Positions 1 to 11,690 of a stretch of 64,000 bases of DNA are shown in pieces. The stretch covers positions 310,001 through 374,000 of the forward strand of contig JAPYXD010000718.1 of the NCBI GenBank assembly GCA_030998225.1, read 5' to 3'. How positions within the stretch are numbered: position 1 is the stretch's first letter; each line of letters begins with the position of its first letter. The stretch is from Diplolepis rosae (Eukaryota > Arthropoda > Insecta > Hymenoptera > Diplolepididae). The position numbers were made by a program, and so were the translations under genes. The notes beneath the pieces were generated by a model. The model did no database searches, was not told the origin of the DNA, and was given only the letters and a program-made list of their open reading frames with translations.

Positions 1-205
1 CAATTCTTATACTCCTAACAATTCGCGCATAGCTTGGCCACTCTTTTCAAGACAGACTTCGCTTAACTCGCGTATTACTTGGCCACTTATAAAAATTCTT
101 ATACTCCTAAGAACTCGCGCATTACTTGGCCACTTTACTTTAAGTCAGAGTCCGGAAATCTCACGTATTACTTGGCCACTTTAGAAAAATTCTTATACTC
201 CTATG
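1..205 (+). repeat. Array, irregular monomer order
   Basis: The window opens inside a K1 tail, followed by Fc, K3, P2 and K2 monomers. No unique flanking DNA is present, so the array continues upstream. This stretch leads directly into the first 283-bp tandem unit. Confidence 0.9.
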
Positions 206-771
206 AATTCGCGTATTACTTGGCCACTCTTTTCAAGACAGACTTTGTTTAACTCGCGTATTACGAGGCCACTTATGTATTTATATCAGTCCTGTGGTCC
301 ATTGAACTCGCGCATTACTTGGCCACTCTTTTCAAGACAGACTTCGTTTATCTCGCGTATTACTTGGCCACCTTACTTAAAGTCAGAGTTCGGAAATCTC
401 GCGTATTAGTTGGCCACTTTATAACAATTCTTATACTCCTAAGAATTCGCGCATTACTTGGCCACTCTTTTCAGGACAGGCTTCGTCTAACTCGCGTATT
501 ACTTGGCCACTCTTTTCAAGACAGACTTTGTTTAACTCGCGTATTACGAGGCCACTTATGTATTTATATCAGTCCTGTGGTCCATTGAACTCGTGCATTA
601 CTTGGCCACTCTTTTCAAGACAGACTTCGTTTATCTCGCGTATTACTTGGCCACCTTACTTAAATTCAGAGTTCGGAAACCTCGTGTATTAGTTGGCCAC
701 TTTGTAACAATTCTTATACTCCTAAGAATTCGCGCATTACTTGGCCACTCTTTTCAGGACAGGCTTCGTCT
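206..771 (+). repeat. 283-bp hexamer HOR, two tandem copies
   Basis: Two adjacent copies (206-488 and 489-771) of Ft-D-F-P-K1-G, 45+54+45+46+48+45 = 283 bp. The second copy starts directly after a G tail rather than after K2, so its first head reads aactcgcg instead of aattcgcg, which marks the exchange junction at 488/489. The second copy has a few private changes (aaattcag, cctcgtg). Confidence 0.88.
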
Positions 772-3700
772 AACTCGCGTATTACGAGGCAACATATGTA
801 ATATAAGTCCTGAGGTCCATTGAACTCGCGCATTACTTGATCACCTTACTAAAAGTCAGAGTCTGGAAATCTCGCGTATCACTTGGCCACTTTAGAAAAA
901 TACTTATACTCCTATGAATTCGCGTATTACATGGCCACCTTACTATAAGTCAGAGTCCGGAAATCTCGCGTATTTGTTGGACACTTTATAACAATTCTGA
1001 TACTCTTAAGAATTCGCGCATTACTTGGCCACTCTTTTCAGGACAGACTTCGCTTAACTCGCGTATTACTTGGCCCCATATAAAAATTCTTACACTCCTA
1101 AGAACTCGCGCATTACTTGGCCACTTTACTTTAAGTCAGAGTCCGGAAATCTCGAGTATTACTTGGCCACTTTAGAAAAATTCTTATGCTCCATTGAACT
1201 CGCGCATTACTTGGCCACTCTTTTAGAGACAGACTTCGTTTATCTCGCGTATTTGTTGGCGAACTTACTTAACGTCAGAGTACGGAAATCTCGCGTATTA
1301 GTTGTCCAATTAATAACAATTCTTATACTCCTAAGAATTCGCGCATTACTTTGCCACTCTTTTCAGGACAGGCTTCGTCTAACTCGCATATTACGAGGCC
1401 ACTCATGTATTTATATCAGTCCTGTGGTCCATTGAACTCGCGCATTACTTGATCACCTTACTTAAAGTCAGAGTCCGGAAATCTCGCGTATTACTTGGCC
1501 ACTCTTTTCAAGACAGACTTTGTTTAACTCGCGTATTACGAGGCCACTCATGTATTTATATCAGTCCTGTGGTCCATTGAACTCGTGCATTACTTGGCCA
1601 CTCTTTTCAAGACAGACTTCGTTTATCTCGCGTATTACTTGGCCACCTTACTTATAGTCAGAGTTCGGAAATCTCGCGTATTAGTTGGCCACTTTATAAC
1701 AATTCTTATACTCCTAAGAATTCGCGCATTACTTGGCCACTCTTTTCAGGACAGGCTTCGTCTAACTCGCGTATTACGAGGACGCTTATAACAATTGTTA
1801 TACTCCTAAGAACTCGCGCATTACTTGATCACCTTACTAAAAGTCAGAGTCTGGAAATCTCGCGTATCACTTGGCCACTTTAGAAAAATTCTTATACTCC
1901 TATGAATTCGCGTATTACATGGCCACCTTACTTTAAGTCAGAGTCCGGAAATCTCGCGTATTTGTTGGCCACTTTATAACAATTCTTATACTCCTAACAA
2001 TTTTCGCATAACTTGGCCACTCTTTTCAAGACAGACTTCGCTTAACTCGCGTATTACTTGGCCACTTATAAGAATTCTTATACTCCTAAGAACTCGCGCA
2101 TTACTTCGCCACTTTACTTTAAGTCAGAAGCCGGAAATCTCGCGTATTACTTGGCCACTTTAGAAAAATTCTTATACTCCTATGAATTCGCGTATTACTT
2201 GGCCACTCTTTTCAAGACAGACTTTGTTTAACTCGCGTATTACGAGGCCACTTATATATTTATATCAGTTCTGTGGTCCATTGAACTCGCGCATTACTTG
2301 GCCACTCTTTTCAAGACAGACTTCGTTTATCTCGCGTATTAATTGGGCACCTTACTTAACGTCAGAGTTCGGAAATCTCGCGTATTACTTGGCCACCTTA
2401 CTTAAAGTCAGAGTCCGAAAATCTCGCGTATTAGATGGCCACTTTATAACAATTCTTATACTCCTAACAATTCGCGCATAGCTTGGCCACTCTTTTCAAG
2501 ACAGACTTCGTTTAACTCGCGTATTACTTGGCCACTTATAAAAATTCTTATACTCCTAAGAACTCGCGCATTACTTGGCCACTTTACTTTAAGTCAGAGT
2601 CCGGAAATCTCGCGTATTACTTGGCCACCTTACTTAAAGTCAGAGTTCGGAAATCTCGCGTATTACTTGGCCACTTTATAACAATTCTTATACTCCTAAG
2701 AATTCGCGCATTACTTGGCCACTCTTTTCAGGACAGGCTTCGTCTAACTCGCGTTTTTCGAGGCCACTTATAAAAATTCTTATACTCCTAAGAATTCGCG
2801 CATTACTGGGCCACTCTTTTCAGGACAGGCTTCGTCTAACTCGCGTGTTACGAGGCCACTTATGTATTTATATCAGTATTGAGGTCCATTAAACTAGAGC
2901 GTTACTTGGCCACCTCACTAAAAGTCAGAGTCCGGAAATCTCGCGTATTACTTGGCCACCTTACTTAAAGTCAGAGTCCGAAAATCTCGCGTATTAGTTG
3001 GCCACTTTATAACAATTCTTATACTCCTAACAATTCGCGCATAGCTTGGCCACTTTTTTCAAGACAGACTTCGCTTAACTCGCGTATTACTTGGCCCCTT
3101 ATAAAAATTCTTACACTCCTAAGAACTCGCGCATTACTTGGCCACTTTACTTTAAGTCAGAGTCCGGAAATCTCGCGTATTAGTTGGCCACTTTATAACA
3201 ATTCTTATACTCCTTAGAATTCGCGCTTTACTTGGCCAAAATTTTCAGGACAAGCTTCGTCTAACTCGCGTATTACGAGGCCACTTATGTATTTATATCA
3301 GTCCTGTCGTCCATTGAACTCGCGCATTACTTGGCCACTCTTTTCAAGACAGACTTCGTTTATCTCGCGCATTACTTGGCCACTCTTTTCAGGACAGGCT
3401 TCGTCTAACTCGCGTATTACGAGGCCACTTATGTATTTATATCAGTCATGAGGACCATTGAACTCGCGCATTACTCGATCACCTTACTTAAAGTCAGAGT
3501 CCGGAAATCTCGCGTATTACTTGGCCACTTTAGAAAAATTCTTATACTCCTATGAATTCGCGTATTACTTGGCCACTCTTTTCAAGACAGACTTTGTTTA
3601 ACTCGTGTATTACGAGGCCACTCATGTATTTATATCAGTCCTGTGGTCCATTGAACTCGTGCATTACTTGGCCACTCTTTTCAAGACAGACTTCGTTTAT

Positions 3701-5502
3701 CTCGCGTATTACTTGGCCACCTTACTTATAGTCAGAGTTCGGAAACCTCGCGTATTAGTTGGCCACTTTATAACAATTTTTATACTCCTAAGAATTCGCG
3801 CATTACTTGGCCACTCTTTTCAGGACAGGCTTCGTCTAACTCGCGTATTACGAGGCCACTTATAAAAATTCTTATACTCCTAAGAATTCGGGCATTACTT
3901 GGCCACTCTTTTCAGGACAGGCTTCGTCTAACTCGCATATTACGAGGGCACTTATGTATTTATATCAGTCATGAGATCCATTGAACTCGCGCATTACTTG
4001 ATCACCTTACTAAAAGTCAGAGTCCGGAAATCTCGCGTATTAGTTGGCCACTTTATAACAATTTTTATACTCCTAAGAATTCGCGCATTACTTGGCCACT
4101 CTTTTCAGGACAGGCTTCGTCTAACTCGCGTATTACGAGGCCACTTATGTATTTATATCAGTCATGAGTTCCATTGAACTCGCGCACTACTTGATCACCT
4201 TACTACAAGTCAGAGTCCGGAAATCTCGCGTATTACTTGGCCACCTTACTTAAAGTCAGAGTCCGAAAATCTCGCGTATTAGATGGCCACTTTATAACAA
4301 TTCTTATACTCCTAACAATTCGCGCATATCTTGGCCACTCTTTTCAAGACAGACTTCGCTTAACTCGCGTATTACTTGGCCCCTTATAAAAACTCTTACA
4401 CTCCTAAGAACTCGCGCATTACTTGGCCACTATACTTTAAGTCAGAGTCCGGAAATCTCGCGTATTACTTGGCCACCTTACTTAAAGTCAGAGTCCGAAA
4501 ATCTCGCGTATTAGTTGGCCACTTCATAACAATTCTTATACTCCTAAGAATTCGCGCATTACTTGGCCACTCTTTTCAGGACAGGCTTCGTCTAACTCGC
4601 GTATTACTAGGGAACTGATTTATTTATATCAGTCCTGTGGTCCATTGAACTCGCGCATTACTTGGCCACTCTTTTCAAGACAGACTTCGTTTATCTCGCG
4701 TATTACTTGGCCACCTTACTTAAAGTCAGAGTTCGGAAATCTCGCGTATTACTTGGCCACCTTACTTAAAGTCAGAGTCCGGAAATCTCGCGTATTAGTT
4801 GGCCACTTTATAACAATTCTTATACTCCTAACAATTCGCGCATAGCTTGGCCACTCTTTTCAAGACAGACTTCGCTTAACTCGCGTATTACTTGGCCCCT
4901 TATAAAAATTCTTACACTCCTAAGAACTCGTGCATTACTTGGCCACTTTACTTTAAGTCAGAGTCCGGAAATCTCACGTATTACTTGGCCACTTTAGAAA
5001 AATTCTTATACTCCTATGAATTCGCGTATTACTTGGCCACTCTTTTCAAGACAGACTTTGTTTAACTCGCGTATTACGAGGCCACTTATGTATTTATATC
5101 AGTCGTGTGGTCCATTGAACTCGGGCATTACTTGGCCACTCTTTTCAAGACAGACTTCGTTTATCTCGCGTATTACTTGGCCACCTTACTTAAAGTCAGA
5201 GTTCGGAAATCTCGCGTATTAGTTGGCCACTTTATAACAATTCTTATACTCCTAAGAATTCGCGCATTACTTGGCCACTCTTTTCAGGACAGGCTTCGTC
5301 TAACTCGCGTATTACGAGGCCTCTTATAAAAATTCTTATACTCCTAAGAATTCGCGCATTACTTGGCCACTCTTTTCAGGACAGGCTTCGTCTAACTCGC
5401 GTATTACGAGGCCACTTTTGTATTTATATCAGTCATGAGTTCCATTGAACTCGCGCATTACTTGATCACCTTACTAAAAGTCAGAGTCCGGAAATCTCGC
5501 GT
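772..5502 (+). repeat. Array, mixed monomer order
   Basis: Continuous satellite with all classes but no single HOR period that I could establish by eye. Recurring words are F-P-K1-G-D, Fc-K4-P2 and D-P3. The block around 4930-5320 resembles 120-490 at an offset of 4813 bp, sharing the private tctcacg head before K2. Single-copy oddities include ttggcgaac near 1257 and ctcgcgtttttcg near 2752. Confidence 0.88.
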
Positions 5503-7198
5503 ATTAATTGGCCGACTTACTTAAAGTCTGAGTCCGATAATCTCGGGTATTAGTTGGCCACTTTATAACAATTCTTATACTCCTAACAATTCGCGCATAG
5601 CTTGGCCACTCTTTTCAAGACAGACTTCGCTTAACTCGCGTATTACTTGGCCCCTTATAAAAATTCTTACACTCCTAAGAACTCGCGCATTACTTGGCCA
5701 CTTTACTTTAAGTCAGAGTCCGGAAATCTCGCGTATTAGTTGGCCACTTAAAAACAAATCAAAAACTCAAAAGAAAACGCCCATCACTTGTCCACTCTTT
5801 TCAGGACAGGCTTCGTCTAACTCGCGTATTACGAGGCCACTTATGTATTTATATCATTCATGAGGTCCATTGAACTCGCGCATTACTTGGTCACTCTTTT
5901 CAAGACAGACTTCGTTTATCTCGCGTATTACTTGGCCACCTTACTTATAGTCAGAGTTCGGAAATCTCGCGTATTAGTTGGCCACTTTATAACAATTCTT
6001 ATACTCCTAAGAATTCGCGCATTACTTGGCCACTCTTTTCAGGACAGGCTTCGTCTAACTCGCGTATTACGAGGCCACTTATAAAAATTCTTATACTCCT
6101 AAGAATTCGCGCATTACTTGGCCACTCTTTTCAGGACAGGCTTCGTCTAACTCGCGTATTACGAGGCCACTTATGTATTTATATCAGTCATGAGTTCCAT
6201 TGAACTCGCGCATTACTTGATCACCTTACTAAAAGTCAGAGTCCGGAAATCTAGCGTATTACTTGGCCACTTTACTTTAAGTCAGAGTCCGGAAATCTCA
6301 CGTATTACTTGGCCCCTTATAAAAATTCTTACACTCCTAAGAACTCGCGCATTACTTGGCCACCTTACTTATAGTCAGAGTTCGGAAATCTCGCGTATTA
6401 GTTGGCCACTTTATAACAATTCTTATACTCCTAACAATTTTCGCATAACTTGGCCACTCTTTTCAAGACAGACTTCGCTTAACTCGCGTATTACTTGGCC
6501 CCATATAAAAATTCTTACACTCCTAAGAACTCGCGCATTACTTGGCCACTTTACTTTAAGTCAGAGTAAGGAAATCTCGCGTATTAGTTGGCCACTTTAT
6601 AACAATTCTTATACTCCTTAGAATTAGAGCATTACTTGTCACCTCTTTTCAGGACAGGCTTCGTCTAACTCGCGTATTACGAGGCCACTTATGTATTTAT
6701 ATGAGTACTGTGGTCCATTGAACTCGCGCATTACTTGGTCACTCTTTTCAAGACAGACTTCGTTTATCTCGCGTATTACTTGGCCACCTTACTTATAGTC
6801 AGAGTTCGGAAATCTCGCGTATTAGTTGGCCACTTTATAACAATTCTTATACTCCTAAGAATTCGCGCATTACTTGGCCACTCTTTTCAGGACAGGCTTC
6901 GTCTAACTCGCGTATTACGAGGCTACTTATAAAAATTCTTATACTCCTAAGAATTCGCGCATTACTTGGCCACTCTTTTCAGGACAGGCTTCGTCTAACT
7001 CGCGTATTACGAGGCCACTTATGTATTTATATCAGTCATGAGTTCCATTGAACTCGCGCATTACTTGATCACCTTACTAAAAGTCAGAGTCCGGAAATCT
7101 CGCGTATTACTTGGCCACTTTACTTTAAGTCAGAGTCCGGAAATCTCACGTATTACTTGCCCCTTATAAAAATTCTTACACTCCTAAGAACTCGCGCA
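5503..7198 (+). repeat. 848-bp HOR, two tandem copies
   Basis: Equivalent monomers recur 848 bp apart: the P2 at 5680 and 6528, the cattacttggtcac variant near 5881 and 6729, and the K4 followed by P (cttacttatag) near 6308 and 7156. The shared ggtcac variant supports recent duplication. The copy edges are approximate because homology fades from about 5503 and after about 7210. The first copy contains the A-rich degenerate monomer at 5750-5791. Confidence 0.8.
5750..5791 (+). repeat. A-rich degenerate K1/G junction
   Basis: Aligned without gaps to the normal K1-to-G junction, this stretch has about 13 substitutions, of which ten (nine from T, one from C) are to A within the first 28 bases. 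Length is unchanged and both flanks are normal. It could be a local mutation burst, a tract converted from a divergent repeat, or a sequencing or polishing fault. Confidence 0.8.
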
Positions 7199-8508
7199 TT
7201 ACTTGGCCACCTTACTTATAGTCAGAGTCCGGAAATCTCACGTATTACTTGGCCACTTTACTTTAAGTCAGAGTCCGGAAATCTCGCGTATTAGTTGGCC
7301 ACTTTATAACAATTCTTATACTCCTAAGAATTCGCGCATTACTTGGCCACTCTTTTCAGGACAGGCTTCGTCTAACTCGCGTATTATAAGGCCACTTATA
7401 AAAATTCTCAGACTCCGAAGAAGTCGCGCATTACTTGGCCACTCTTTTCAGGACAGGCTTCGTCTAACTCGCGTATTACAAGGCCACTTAGGTATTTATA
7501 TCAGTCATGAGTTCCATTGAACTCGCGCACTACTTGATCACCTTACTAAAAGTCAGAGTCCGGAAATCTCGCGTATTACTTTGCCACTTTAGAAAAATTC
7601 TTATACTCCTATGAATTCGCGTATTACTTGGCCACTCTTTTCAAGACAGACTTCGTTTATCTCGCGTATTACTTGGCCACCTTACTTAAAGTCAGAGTTC
7701 GGAAATCTCGCGTATTAGTTGGCCACTTTATAACAATTCTTATACTCCTAAGAATTCGCGCATTACTTGGCCACTCTTTTCAGGACAGGCTTCGTCTAAC
7801 TCGCGTATTACGAGGCCACTTATAAAAATTCTTATACTCCTAAGAATTCGCGCATTACTTGGCCACTCTTTTCAGGACAGGCTTCGTCTAACTCGCGTAT
7901 TACTTGGCCACTTATAAAAATTCTTATACTCCTAAGAACTCGCGCATTACTTGGCCACTTTACTTTAAGTCAGAGTCCGGAAATCTCGCGTATTAGTTGG
8001 CCACTTTATAACAATTCTTATACTCCTAAGAATTCGCGCATTACTTGGCCACTCTTTTCAGGACAGGCTTCGTCTAACTCGCGTATTACGAGGCCACTTA
8101 TGTATTTATATCAGTCATGAGGTCCATTGAACTCGCGCATTACTTGATCACCTTACTTAAAGTCAGAGTCCGGAAATCTCACGTATTAGTTGGCCACTTT
8201 ATAACAATTCTTATACTCCTAACGATTCGCGCATTACTTGGACACTCGTTTCAAGACAGACTTCGTTTAACTCGCGTATTACTTGGCCACTTATAAAAAT
8301 TCTTATACTCCTAAGAGCTCGCGCATTACTTGGCCACTTTACTTTAAGTCAGAGTCCGGAAATCTCGCGTATTAGTTGGCCACTTTATAACAATTCTTAT
8401 ACTCCTAAGAATTCGCGCATTACTTGGCCACTCTTTTCAGGACAGGCTTCGTCTAACTCGCGTATTACGAGGCCACTTTTGTTTTTATATCAGTCATGAG
8501 GTCCATTG
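7199..8508 (+). repeat. Array, mixed monomer order
   Basis: Satellite with P2, K1, G, K3, D, P3 and F monomers in variable order, leading into the 1284/1285-bp HOR. It includes a K3-like copy with atactc changed to agactcc near 7410. No gene or unique DNA is visible. Confidence 0.88.
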
Positions 8509-11500
8509 AACTCGCGCATTACTCGATCACCTTACTTAAAGTCAGAGTCCGGAAATCTCGCGTATTACTTGGCCACTTATAAAAATTCTTATACTCCTAT
8601 GAATTCGCGTATTACTTGGCAACTCTTTTCAAGACAGACTTTGTTTAACTCGCGTATTACGAGGCCACTTATGTATTTATATCAGTCCTGTCGTCCATTG
8701 AACTCGCGCATTACTTGGCCACTCTTTTCAAGACAGACTTCGTTTATCTCGCGTATTACTTGGCCACCTTACTTAAAGTCAGAGTTCGGAAATCTCGCGT
8801 ATTAGTTGGCCACTTTATAACAATTCTTATACTCCTAAGAATTCGCGCATTACTTGGCCACTCTTTTCAGGACAGGCTTCGTCTAACTCGCATATTACGA
8901 GGCCACTTATGTATTTATATCAGTCATGAGGTCCATTGAACTCGCGCATTACTCGATCACCTTACTAAAAGTCAGAGTCCGGAAATCTCGCGTATTACTT
9001 GGCCACTCTTTTCAAGACAGACTTTGTTTAACTCGCGTATTACGAGGCCACTCATGTATTTATATCAGTCCTGTGGTCCATTGAACTCGCGCATTACTTG
9101 GCCAGTCTTTTCAAGACAGACTTCGTTTATCTCGCGTATTACTTGGCCACCTTACTTATAGTCAGAGTTCGGAAATCTCGCGTATTAGTTGGCCACTTTA
9201 TAACAATTCTTATACTCCTAAGAATTCGCGCATTACTTGGCCACTCTTTTCAGGACAGGCTTCGTCTAACTCGCGTATTACGAGGCCACTTATAAAAATT
9301 CTTATACTCCTAAGAATTCGCGCATTACTTGGCCACTTTTTTCAGGACAGGCTTCGTCTAACTCGCGTATTACGAGGCCACTTATGTATTTATATCAGTC
9401 ATGAGTTCCATTGAACTCGCGCATTACTTGATCACCTTACCAAAATTCAGAGTCCGAAAATCTCGCGTATTAGTTGGCCACTTTATAACAATTCTTATAC
9501 TCCTAACAATTCGAGCATTGCTTGGCCACTCTTTTCAAGACAGACTTCGCTTAACTCGCGTATTACTTGGCCCCTTATAAAAACTCTTACACTCCTAAGA
9601 ACTCGCGCATTACTTGGCCACTTTACTTTAAGTCAGAGTCCGTAAATCTCTCGTAATAGTTGCGCACTTTATATGACTTCTTATTCTCGATAGTATTATC
9701 TCATTACTTGGCCACTCTTTTCAGGACAGGCTTCGTCTAACTCGCGTATTACGAGGCCACTTAGGTATTTATATCCTTCATGAGGGCCAGTGAACTCGCG
9801 CCTTACTCGATCCCCTGACGTAACGTCAAAGTCCGGAAATCTCGCGTATTACTTGGCCACTTTAGAAAAATTCTTATACTCCTATGAATTCGCGTATTAC
9901 TTGGCCACTCTTTTCAAGACAGACTTTGTTTAACTCGCGTATTACGAGGCCACTCATGTATTTATATCAGTCCTGTGGTCCATTGAACTCGCGCATTACT
10001 TGGCCACTCTTTTCAAGACAGACTTCGTTTATCTCGCGTATTACTTGGCCACCTTACTTTAAGTCAGAGTTCGGAAATCTCGCGTATTAGTTGGCCACTT
10101 TATAACAATTCTTATACTCCTAAGAATTCGCGCATTACTTGGCCACTCTTTTCAGGACAGGCTTCGTCTAACTCGCATATTACGAGGACACTTATGTATT
10201 TATATCAGTCATGAGTTGCATTGAACTCGCGCATTACTTGATCACCTTACTAAAAGTCAGAGTCCGGAAATCTCGCGTATTACTTGGCCACTCTTTTCAA
10301 GACAGACTTTGTTTAACTCGCGTATTACGAGGCCACTCATGTATTTATATCAGTCCTGTGGTCCATTGAACTCGTGCATTACTTGGCCACTCTTTTCAAG
10401 ACAGACTTCGTTTATCTCGCGTATTACTTGGCCACCTTACTTATAGTCAGAGTTCGGAAATCTCGCGTATTAGTTGGCCACTTTATAACAATTCTTATAC
10501 TCCTAAGAATTCGCGCATTACTTGGCCACTCTTTTCAGGACAGGCTTCGTCTAACTCGCGTAATACGAGGCCACTTATAAAAATTCTTATACTCCTAAGA
10601 ATTCGCGCATTACTTGGCCACTTTTTTCAGGACAGGCTTCGTCTAACTCGCGTATTACGAGGCCACTTATGTATTTATATCAGTCATGAGTTCCATTGAA
10701 CTCGCGCATTACTTGATCACCTTACCAAAATTCAGAGTCCGAAAATCTCGCGTATTAGTTGGCCACTTTATAACAATTCTTATACTCCTAACAATTCGCG
10801 CATTGCTTGGCCACTCTTTTCAAGACAGACTTCGCTTAACTCGCGTATTACTTGGCCCCTTATAAAAACTCTTACACTCCTAAGAACTCGCGCATTACTT
10901 GGCCACTTAACTTTAAGTCAGAGTCCGGAAATCTCGCGTATTAGTTGGCCACTTTATAGCAATTCTTATACTCCTTAGAATTCGCTCATTACTTGGCCAC
11001 TCTTTTCAGGACAGGCTTCGTCTAACTCGCATATTACGAGGCCACTTATGTATTTATATCATTCATGAGGTCCATTGAACTCGCGCATTACTCGATCACC
11101 TTACTTAAAGTCAAAGTCCGGAAATCTCGCGTATTACTTGGCCACTTCATAACAATTCTTATACTCCTAAGAATTCGCGCATCACTTGGCCACTCTTTTC
11201 AGGACAGACTTTGTTTAACTCGCGTATTACGAGGCCACTTATGTATTTATATCAGTCCTGTGGTCCATTGAACTCGCGCATTACTTGGCCACTCTTTTCA
11301 AGACAGACTTCGTTTATCTCGCGTATTACTTGGCCACCTTACTTAAAGTCAGAGTTCGGAAATCTCGCGTATTAGTTGGCCACTTTATGACAATTCTTAT
11401 ACTCATAAGAATTCGCGCATTACTTGGCCACTCTTTTCAGGACAGGCTTCGTCTAACTCGCATATTACGAGGACACTTATGTATTTATATCAGTCATGAG

Positions 11501-11599
11501 GTGCATTGAACTCGCGCATTACTTGATCACCTTACTAAAAGTCAGAGTCCGGATATCTCGCGTATTACTTGGCCACTCTTTTCAAGACAGACTTTGTTT
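8509..11599 (+). repeat. 1284/1285-bp HOR, two full copies and a partial third
   Basis: The P3 monomer with variant ttactcgatc starts at 8509, 9793 and 11078, giving periods of 1284 and 1285 bp. Copies share several private states: catt(a/g)cttgg with ccaaaattcag near 9440 and 10725 (1285 apart), and ggccacttttttcagg near 9333 and 10618. The 1-bp difference comes from a K3 (47) in place of a K2 (48) in the first copy. Copy 2 opens after a heavily substituted K1 (about 9652-9700). Copy 3 loses register at about 11600, where a 91-bp internal duplication begins. Confidence 0.88.
9652..9700 (+). repeat. Heavily substituted K1 monomer
   Basis: The K1 that should read tattagttggccactttat reads taatagttgcgcactttat, and its tail is altered at many points (gacttcttattctcgatag) while length stays close to normal. 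The G monomer after it is ordinary. It sits at the boundary between copies 1 and 2 of the 1285-bp HOR. Confidence 0.78.
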
Positions 11600-11690
11600 A
11601 ACTCGCGCATTACTTGATCACCTTACTAAAAGTCAGAGTCCGGATATCTCGCGTATTACTTGGCCACTCTTTTCAGGACAGGCTTCGTCT
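11509..11690 (+). repeat. 91-bp dimer duplication (P3 + F/G)
   Basis: P3 (46 bp) plus an F-type monomer (45 bp) at 11509-11599 is repeated as P3 plus a G-type monomer at 11600-11690. Both P3 copies share the private end gtccggat in place of gtccggaa, so the second arose from the first. This is the smallest clear tandem duplication in register that I found. Confidence 0.82.
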
